A DNA stretch of 11,452 nt from VRUE01 sp963748075. Lineage in GTDB: Bacteria; Actinomycetota; Thermoleophilia; Solirubrobacterales; 70-9. The stretch spans positions 1 to 11,452 of the forward strand of contig CAVVHQ010000042.1 of assembly GCA_963748075.1 (NCBI GenBank). The letters run 5' to 3'. A program made the position numbers and the translations under genes. Under the pieces are notes generated by a model. That model ran no database searches. It saw only the letters and a list, made by a program, of their open reading frames with translations, and was not told where the DNA came from. Positions 6,987 to 11,452 of this stretch are shown here, piece by piece; within the stretch, counting starts at the first letter, position 1; each line of letters opens with the position of its first letter.

Positions 6987-7540
6987 CAGCCGCTCCCTTC
7001 CTTCCGGGCCGGATCAAGCAGCTCCGCCTCGGTCCGCTCGCACCACTTGGCTATCCACTCGTTGAGCTCGATCCCGCCCCGCAGCACGATCAGCGGGAAG
7101 GGGTCGCCGGCCTCCTCCTTCTCCCTGGCCTTCGGCTCCAGGGCGCGCAGCTGCTCGGCCTGGCCGGCGCGGTGCTCGCGCATCGAGCGCAGGATCTCGG
7201 CCGACTCCTCGCGTTGCAGCACCCCGGCGAAGAACAGCTTCAGCAGCCCTTCCTCGCGCAGCTCATAGGTCGCGGGCGCCTGCCGCAGCCAGCCTTTCAG
7301 CGCCGCTTCGCCTTGCGGCGTGATCGCGTAGACGGTCCGCTTCCGCTCGCCGCGCGGCGCGTCGACCCCCTCGATCAGCCCCGCCGCCGCCAGCCGCTTC
7401 AGCTCCGGATAGATCTGCCCGTAGCTGGCCGCCCAGAAGAACCGCGTCGTCTCGTCGACCAGCGCCTTGATCTCGTATCCCGACCGCGCCTCCCGGCTGA
7501 CCATCCCCAAGATCACGTAGGCGGTGGGACTCAGCTCCAT
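6986..7540 (-). CDS. PadR-family transcriptional regulator
   Basis: A 184-residue PadR protein. The winged helix spans about 1-80: MELSPTAYVILGMV, SGYEIKALVDETT, the recognition region YGQIYPELKRLAAAGLIE (40-57), and a basic wing RGERKRTVYAIT. A C-terminal helical dimerisation domain (about 90-180, Vir_act_alpha_C type) contains TYELREEGLLKLFFAG and ends with WIAKWCERTEAEL. PadR proteins usually repress their own operon and a neighbouring transporter, and respond to small ligands or stress. Here the gene is co-transcribed with the MMPL gene, and an AT-rich palindrome lies 8 bases before its ATG. The start is secure by family alignment. No usable Shine-Dalgarno is seen: AGGGG sits almost on the ATG, while TATATG lies 7 bases upstream, consistent with leaderless translation. 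Confidence 0.94.
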   Translation of the reverse strand: MELSPTAYVILGMVSREARSGYEIKALVDETTRFFWAASYGQIYPELKRLAAAGLIEGVDAPRGERKRTVYAITPQGEAALKGWLRQAPATYELREEGLLKLFFAGVLQREESAEILRSMREHRAGQAEQLRALEPKAREKEEAGDPFPLIVLRGGIELNEWIAKWCERTEAELLDPARKEGSG

Positions 7541-7548
7541 GCCCCTAC

Positions 7549-7567
7549 ATATATCGCTCCGATATAT
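7549..7567. promoter_or_regulatory. AT-rich palindrome, probable PadR operator
   Basis: ATATATCG (7549-7556), CTC, then CGATATAT (7560-7567) is a perfect 8-base inverted repeat in strongly GC-rich DNA. It overlaps the likely -10 (TATATG on the reverse strand, 7553-7548) of the padR-MMPL operon, so a bound dimer would block transcription. It also lies in the divergent gap before lysC, but about 140 bases from that start, so control of lysC is less likely. Confidence 0.7.
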
Positions 7568-7706
7568 CGCGAAGCGTGATTTGACGCACGCTGCGCCGTG
7601 CGGTCGTCATTTCAACCGCATGGCGGGACAAACGACGACCGCGCTCGGGCAAGTGCCGCCCCGGGCATCGCCTGCCGCCGACCGGGACTATCCTCGGGCG
7701 CTGACC

Positions 7707-9005
7707 ATGAATCAACGGAAGTCCAACATCGTCGTGATGAAGTTCGGCGGCAGCTCGGTCGCCGGCGCCGAGCAGATCAAGCGCGCGGCGCGGCGGATCG
7801 TCGCCGCGCGCGAGGCCGGCGACCGGGTCGTCGCGGTGCTCTCGGCGCGAGGCAAGACCACCGACGAGCTGGTCTCGCAGGCGATTGAGATCTCCGCCCA
7901 GCCGGTGGCGCGGGAGATGGACATGCTGCTCTCGACCGGGGAGAGGATCTCCTGCGCGCTATGCGCGATGGCGATCCATGACCTGGGCCACGAGGCGATC
8001 TCGCTGACCGGCTCCCAGGCGGGGATCGTCACCGACTCCTCCCACACCAGGGCGAAGATCATCGACGTGCGGGCCGAGCGCATCCGCGAGACCCTGGAAC
8101 AGGACCGGATCGTCCTCGTCGCCGGCTTCCAGGGCGTCTCGACCGACAGCCACGACGTCACCACGCTGGGCCGCGGCGGCTCCGACACCACCGCGGTCGC
8201 CCTCGCCGCCGCGCTGGGGGCGAGGGTCTGCGAGATCTACACCGACGTAGCCGGCGTGTTCAGCGCCGACCCGCGGATCGTCCCCGGGGCGCGCAAGCTG
8301 CCCGTCGCCTCCTACGAGGAGATGCTGGAGATGTCGGCTTCCGGGGCCAAGGTGCTGCAGCTTCGCTCGGTCGAGTACGCGCGCAACAACGACGTCCGCA
8401 TCCACTGCCGCAGCAGCTTCGAGGACGGTCCCGGTACCCTCGTGGTCAGCGAGGAGGAGAGCGAGAGGCAGATCGTGGAGCAGCCGTTCGTAACCGCAGT
8501 GACCCACTCCGAGACCGAGGCCCGGGTGACGCTGACCGGCGTCCGCGACGAGCCCGGCGTCGCCGGCAGGATCTTCACCGCGCTGGCCGAGGCCGGCATC
8601 AACGTCGACGTGATCATCCAGAACGAGCCGATCGGCGACGACGCGCTCGCCGACCTCTCCTTCACGGTCGACCGCTCCGACCTGAGCGCCGCCACCGACA
8701 CGGTCGCCGGCCTCGAGGTCAGCCAGGGCGTCCGCACCGACGAGCGGATCGGCAAGGTCTCGATCGTCGGCGCCGGCATGCGCTCCCACCCCGGGGTCGC
8801 CGCCAAGGTCTTCGCGGTGCTGGGCGGTGAGGGGATCAACATCGAGATGATCTCCACCTCGCCGATCAAGATCTCGTGCGTCATCGCCGCCGACCGGGTC
8901 CCCGACGCGGTCCGCGCCCTGCACGAGGCGTTCGAGCTGGGCGCCGAGGCGGTCCGCGCCGAGCAGCCGATGGGCGCCGAGCACCGTCCCACGGTCAGCG
9001 GCTGA
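7707..9005 (+). CDS. lysC: Aspartate kinase
   Basis: A 432-residue monofunctional aspartokinase. It phosphorylates aspartate with ATP, the committed step to lysine, threonine, methionine and diaminopimelate. The kinase domain has KFGGSSVAG (12-20), the STGERIS segment (76-82), TLGRGGSDTTA (153-163) and YTDVAGVFSADPR (178-190). Two ACT domains follow (about 265-340 and 348-415), including VSIVGAGMRSHPGVAAKVF. Length and layout match the Corynebacterium/Mycobacterium LysC class, which is feedback-inhibited by lysine plus threonine. The start is chosen because the conserved core begins a few residues later; in-frame ATG 7620 would add 29 residues without family character. No good Shine-Dalgarno precedes 7707, and TATCCT at 7689-7694 is a weak -10 candidate. 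It is followed after 23 bases by asd. Confidence 0.96.
   Translation: MNQRKSNIVVMKFGGSSVAGAEQIKRAARRIVAAREAGDRVVAVLSARGKTTDELVSQAIEISAQPVAREMDMLLSTGERISCALCAMAIHDLGHEAISLTGSQAGIVTDSSHTRAKIIDVRAERIRETLEQDRIVLVAGFQGVSTDSHDVTTLGRGGSDTTAVALAAALGARVCEIYTDVAGVFSADPRIVPGARKLPVASYEEMLEMSASGAKVLQLRSVEYARNNDVRIHCRSSFEDGPGTLVVSEEESERQIVEQPFVTAVTHSETEARVTLTGVRDEPGVAGRIFTALAEAGINVDVIIQNEPIGDDALADLSFTVDRSDLSAATDTVAGLEVSQGVRTDERIGKVSIVGAGMRSHPGVAAKVFAVLGGEGINIEMISTSPIKISCVIAADRVPDAVRALHEAFELGAEAVRAEQPMGAEHRPTVSG
8463..8477 (+). promoter_or_regulatory. Internal ribosome binding site and GTG for a LysC beta subunit
   Basis: Inside lysC, GAGAGG (8463-8468), a 6-base spacer and an in-frame GTG (8475-8477, codon 257) make a plausible second start. 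The product would be 176 residues holding only the two ACT domains. Corynebacterium LysC and Bacillus LysC make just such a beta subunit from an internal start, and the Corynebacterium beta start aligns with this codon (MEEAVLTGV against VEQPFVTAV). The site was found by eye. Confidence 0.5.
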
Positions 9006-9028
9006 CCGCGGCCGTCATACTCGGATCG

Positions 9029-10054
9029 ATGGCGGGCGACGGGTACAGAGTCGGAGTGCTGGGCGCGACCGGGCTGGTCGGGACGACGATCCTCGAGCTG
9101 CTCGCGGAGCGCCGGTTCCCGCTCGGCGAGGTGGTCCCGTTCGCCTCCGAGCGCTCTGCCGGACGGGCGATCGAGTGGGGCGGAGAGGCGCTCGAGGTGC
9201 GGCCGCTGGACGAGGAGACGATCCAGGGGCTCGACCTCGTCCTCTCCTCGGCGGGAGGCGCGGTCAGCGCCGATTGGACGCCGAAGCTGGTCGAGGCGGG
9301 CGCCGTGGTGGTCGACAACAGCAGTCGCTGGCGCATGCACGACGAGGTGCCGCTGGTCGTCGCCGAGGTCAATCCGGAGGCGCTCGAGGGCCACAGGGGC
9401 ATCGTCGCCAACCCGAACTGCTCGACCATGCAGATGGTCGTCGCGCTGAAGCCGCTCTACGACGTGGCCGGGATCGAGCGCCTGGTGATCTCCACCTACC
9501 AGGCGGTCTCCGGTACCGGCAAGGCGGCGGTCGACGAGCTGCTCGCCCAGTCGAGGGCGGCGCTCGACGACCGCGACCCGGTCGTCTCGGTCTACCCCCA
9601 CCGGATCGCCTTCAACGCGCTGGCCCAGGCGGGCGGATTCGCGGCGGGCGACGACCACACGGACGAGGAGCGCAAGCTGATCAACGAGACCCGCAAGATC
9701 CTCGGCGACGAGTCGATCCGGGTCAGCGCGACCTGCGTCCGCGTGCCCGTGGTCACCGGGCACTCCGAGGCGGTCAACGTCGAGACCCACGAGCCGCTCG
9801 CCCCCGAGCGGGCTCGCGAGCTGCTCGCGGCGGCGCCGGGGGTGACCGTGGTCGACGATCCGGCGGCGGCGCGCTACCCGATGGCGATCGAGGCGGCGGG
9901 CCGCGACGACGTCTTCGTCGGTCGCATCCGCCGCGACCCCGGCAACGAGCGCGCCCTCGACCTCTGGATCGTCTCCGACAACCTGCGCAAGGGAGCCGCC
10001 ACCAACGCGGTGCAGATCGCCGAGCTGCTGGTCGAGCGCGGCCTGCTGCGCTGA
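9029..10054 (+). CDS. asd: Aspartate-semialdehyde dehydrogenase
   Basis: A 341-residue enzyme of normal length. It reduces aspartyl phosphate to aspartate semialdehyde with NADPH, following aspartate kinase. The NADPH-binding GATGLVG is at 12-18, VVDNSSRWRMHDEVPLVVAEVN (94-115) holds substrate-site residues, and the catalytic cysteine is C131 in ANPNCSTMQ. The second catalytic residue, His244, lies in TGHSEAVNVE, and the end carries DNLRKGAATNAVQIAE. The start gives the expected Rossmann N-terminus. No Shine-Dalgarno is visible before it; instead CATACT (9016-9021) lies 7 bases upstream, so the gene could be translated leaderless from its own promoter as well as from the lysC transcript. It converges with the protease gene at a distance of 4 bases. 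Confidence 0.97.
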   Translation: MAGDGYRVGVLGATGLVGTTILELLAERRFPLGEVVPFASERSAGRAIEWGGEALEVRPLDEETIQGLDLVLSSAGGAVSADWTPKLVEAGAVVVDNSSRWRMHDEVPLVVAEVNPEALEGHRGIVANPNCSTMQMVVALKPLYDVAGIERLVISTYQAVSGTGKAAVDELLAQSRAALDDRDPVVSVYPHRIAFNALAQAGGFAAGDDHTDEERKLINETRKILGDESIRVSATCVRVPVVTGHSEAVNVETHEPLAPERARELLAAAPGVTVVDDPAAARYPMAIEAAGRDDVFVGRIRRDPGNERALDLWIVSDNLRKGAATNAVQIAELLVERGLLR

Positions 10055-10058
10055 TCCT

Positions 10059-11114
10059 CTACCAGCACATGACCGCGGTCTGCCCCGACTGGCCGGCCCA
10101 GTAGAGCCGAAGGCGCAGGACGTACTCGCGGCCCTTGAAGAGCTTGAGACTGAGGTGGGCATTGCGGTCTTCGCCGCCGTCGTCGTCCCCGGCGACGTAG
10201 CGGAGCTGTCCCTCCACCCGCTCGAAGAGGACGGCGACGGTGTCGGCCGCGCCGAAGGTGGCGATCTCGTAGACGCGCGAGGAGGAGGGGGTGATCGCGA
10301 AGTCGGCTTGCTCGCCCGGCGCGAGGCTCAGCGGCACCGACTGGAAGGGTTGCAGCCCCTGCGGTGCGGGCCGCTCTCCCGGATACCATTTCCGCATCCA
10401 ATCCGCGTCGAGCTGTGAGATCTCGCCCGGCGGCTCGATCCCCTGGTCGTAGGGAGCCGGCGCGGCGATCAGCCCGGCGCGGAACGCGTACTCCATGATC
10501 GAGTCGGGATCCCAGGAGGACCCTTCCACCTGGGTTGGCTCGAGCTTGCGGACGACGTTGCGGAGGGTCATCTCCCGCGACCATTCGTTCGGCGGGCCTT
10601 CGAAATAGGCGTAGACGGCCTCCTCGTCCCAGACGATTCCGGAGAACGGGCTCTGGTGCTCGTGCGGCATCCCGATCGTGTGCCCGATCTCATGCCGCGC
10701 CGTGGTGTGGCCGTAGGGCGTCGTCAGGTCCCAGCCGAAGTTCATCGTGCGATCGTTCGCGCTCCACCCCAGGATCGCCCTCCCTACGCCCGACCAGGAG
10801 CCGTCGCCCTGGTCGAAGCCGATCCGCACCTCGGCCTCGCCGAGCTCCCCGACCTCCTCGAAGCCGAGCCCGAGTCCCAGGGCTTTCCACTCCTGGAAGG
10901 ATTCGCGGACGACCTGCGCCTGCGCATCGCTTGCGGGCGCCCAGCGCCGGTTGGCCTCGGGCGTGAAGAAGGCGTAGCGCAGGACGGTCTCGTTGACCCA
11001 CTTGGACGCGCCGACCATGAGAGCGCGCTGACGGTCGAGTGGCATCGTGGCCGGCAGCGACAGCGGTGGCTCCGGAGGGGTTGAGCAGTGCGGGTTCGCC
11101 TCGGACGGGCCCAT
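10059..11114 (-). CDS. Astacin-like (M12-type) zinc metalloprotease with C-terminal PPC-like domain
   Basis: A 351-residue metzincin. The zinc motif HEIGHTIGMPH (141-151) gives H141, H145 and H151 as ligands and E142 as general base. It continues EHQSP, as in astacin-type HExxHxxGxxHE. The Met-turn SIMEY (205-209) has M207 and the astacin-like Tyr209. The catalytic domain runs about 35-247. A beta-rich C-terminal domain (about 255-351) resembles bacterial pre-peptidase C-terminal domains. No hydrophobic signal peptide is present, so either the enzyme is cytosolic, it leaves by a non-Sec route, or the start is misjudged. The only two cysteines are C10, in a PHCSTP motif, and C350, next to last. 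M24 is an alternative start but would lose C10. A promoter-like TTGACT/GACAGT pair lies just upstream. Substrate unknown. Confidence 0.85.
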   Translation of the reverse strand: MGPSEANPHCSTPPEPPLSLPATMPLDRQRALMVGASKWVNETVLRYAFFTPEANRRWAPASDAQAQVVRESFQEWKALGLGLGFEEVGELGEAEVRIGFDQGDGSWSGVGRAILGWSANDRTMNFGWDLTTPYGHTTARHEIGHTIGMPHEHQSPFSGIVWDEEAVYAYFEGPPNEWSREMTLRNVVRKLEPTQVEGSSWDPDSIMEYAFRAGLIAAPAPYDQGIEPPGEISQLDADWMRKWYPGERPAPQGLQPFQSVPLSLAPGEQADFAITPSSSRVYEIATFGAADTVAVLFERVEGQLRYVAGDDDGGEDRNAHLSLKLFKGREYVLRLRLYWAGQSGQTAVMCW

Positions 11115-11120
11115 CTGGGC

Positions 11121-11149
11121 ACTGTCTCGTATGTATTCCTAATAGTCAA
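11121..11149 (-). promoter_or_regulatory. Candidate promoter of the metalloprotease gene
   Basis: On the reverse strand TTGACT (11149-11144, 5 of 6 to the -35 consensus) is followed 17 bases later by GACAGT (11126-11121, 3 of 6 to the -10 consensus). The ATG begins 6 bases after that, which would make the transcript leaderless or nearly so. No Shine-Dalgarno is present, in agreement with this. Confidence 0.4.
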
Positions 11150-11162
11150 GCTACCTACATAC
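11129..11162. repeat. Inverted repeat GTATGTA/TACATAC upstream of the metalloprotease
   Basis: GTATGTA (11129-11135) and TACATAC (11156-11162) are exact reverse complements separated by 20 bases, about two helical turns. They bracket the candidate -35 element. The right arm shares CCTACATA (11154-11161) with the edge of the PadR palindrome (7544-7551). This 80-base gap is clearly AT-richer than the neighbouring genes. It could be a regulator site, but no regulator is identified. Confidence 0.35.
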
Positions 11163-11194
11163 AATCCCCACGTCTTTTGGACGGATGTCCGCAG

Positions 11195-11452
11195 TCAGGT
11201 GTCGAGATCCTCGGCGATCGTTCCGAAGCGGGCGACCAGCTCGCAGAAGAAGTCGTGGCGGGTGATCAGCGCGTGCACCCTGCCCTCGGTGGCGATCGGG
11301 ACGATCAGGATGCGGTGATGGATGAAGATCTCGGCGAGCTGGGTGTCGGAGTAGGTGTCCTCGACCGTGACGTGGTCGGTGGTCAGCCAGTTGCGGATCG
11401 GCTGCGCGGCGCAGTCGGCGCGGCGCTCGATCGTCTCGTCGACCGAGCGCGA
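11195..11452 (-). CDS. CBS-domain protein, C-terminal part (5' end outside window)
   Basis: The last 85 residues of a reverse-strand gene open to the right edge. The visible part holds one CBS motif: ADCAAQPIRNWLTTDHVTVE, then DTQLAEIFIHHRILIVPIAT, then GRVHALITRHDFFCELVARF. This follows the usual pattern of a P-x-x-x-x-M/L strand, a helix, an h-x-h-P-V/I strand, then a G-h-I/V-T-R-x-D end. CBS pairs bind adenosine nucleotides and tune enzymes, channels or transporters. The first CBS motif and any partner domain lie outside, so the function is open. The stop is TGA at 11197-11195. No canonical terminator is seen before the metalloprotease gene, so the two could be co-transcribed. Confidence 0.7.
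   Translation of the reverse strand, partial: SRSVDETIERRADCAAQPIRNWLTTDHVTVEDTYSDTQLAEIFIHHRILIVPIATEGRVHALITRHDFFCELVARFGTIAEDLDT

Noticed and set aside
4558..7268. Long open frames in other frames over the MMPL gene on both strands
   Set aside because: They are shadows of the MMPL coding frame: Arg/Asp/Gln-rich repetitive translations with no membrane or domain pattern.
7524..7706. N-terminal extension of aspartate kinase from upstream in-frame starts
   Set aside because: The stretch would run through the PadR operator region and resembles no aspartokinase N-terminus; the conserved KFGGSSV lies at the normal distance from ATG 7707.
8876..9028. Upstream extension of asd overlapping lysC
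   Set aside because: The added sequence is an out-of-frame reading of lysC, and the enzyme's Rossmann motif sits at the normal distance from ATG 9029.
11171..11195. Possible terminator around GGACGGATGTCC after the CBS-domain gene
   Set aside because: Only a four-pair stem is possible and there is no T-tract on the reverse strand.

Overview
The window is a GC-rich, densely coded bacterial chromosome segment. Gene content and order point to a high-GC actinobacterium, and the style of the proteins suggests the deep-branching Thermoleophilia/Solirubrobacterales; that placement is inference, because no rRNA gene or taxonomic marker lies in the window. No tRNA, CRISPR array, insertion sequence or phage gene was seen.

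Left part (1-1740): the 3' end of dnaX (DNA polymerase III tau/gamma), a YbaB/EbfC nucleoid-associated protein gene and recR, all forward and closely spaced. This is a classic replication/repair cluster. A GC-rich hairpin follows recR.

Middle part (1746-7540): five accessory genes. They are a reverse alpha/beta-hydrolase (lipase/esterase-like), a forward protein with a decayed GGDEF domain that keeps an RxxD I-site, a forward MerR-type regulator with a B12-binding-like domain lacking the usual cobalamin ligand, and a reverse padR-MMPL pair. The padR and MMPL genes are joined by an overlapping TGATG and preceded by a strong AT-rich palindrome, the likely PadR operator. The pair looks like a self-regulated membrane export unit.

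Right part (7707-10054): lysC (aspartate kinase with two ACT domains) and asd (aspartate-semialdehyde dehydrogenase), the first two steps of the aspartate family pathway. lysC has an in-frame internal GTG with its own ribosome binding site, placed where the separate beta subunit of Corynebacterium LysC starts. In mycobacteria dnaX, ybaB and recR lie near ask-asd, so the accessory genes may be an insertion into a conserved neighbourhood.

Far right (10059-11452): a reverse astacin-like zinc metalloprotease with a C-terminal PPC-like domain and no signal peptide, then the 3' end of a reverse CBS-domain gene running off the edge.

The points most worth a second look are the GGDEF relic with an intact I-site, the MerR protein without a cobalamin ligand and the dyad before its gene, the PadR palindrome, the internal lysC start, and a cysteine-switch-like motif at the N-terminus of the protease.
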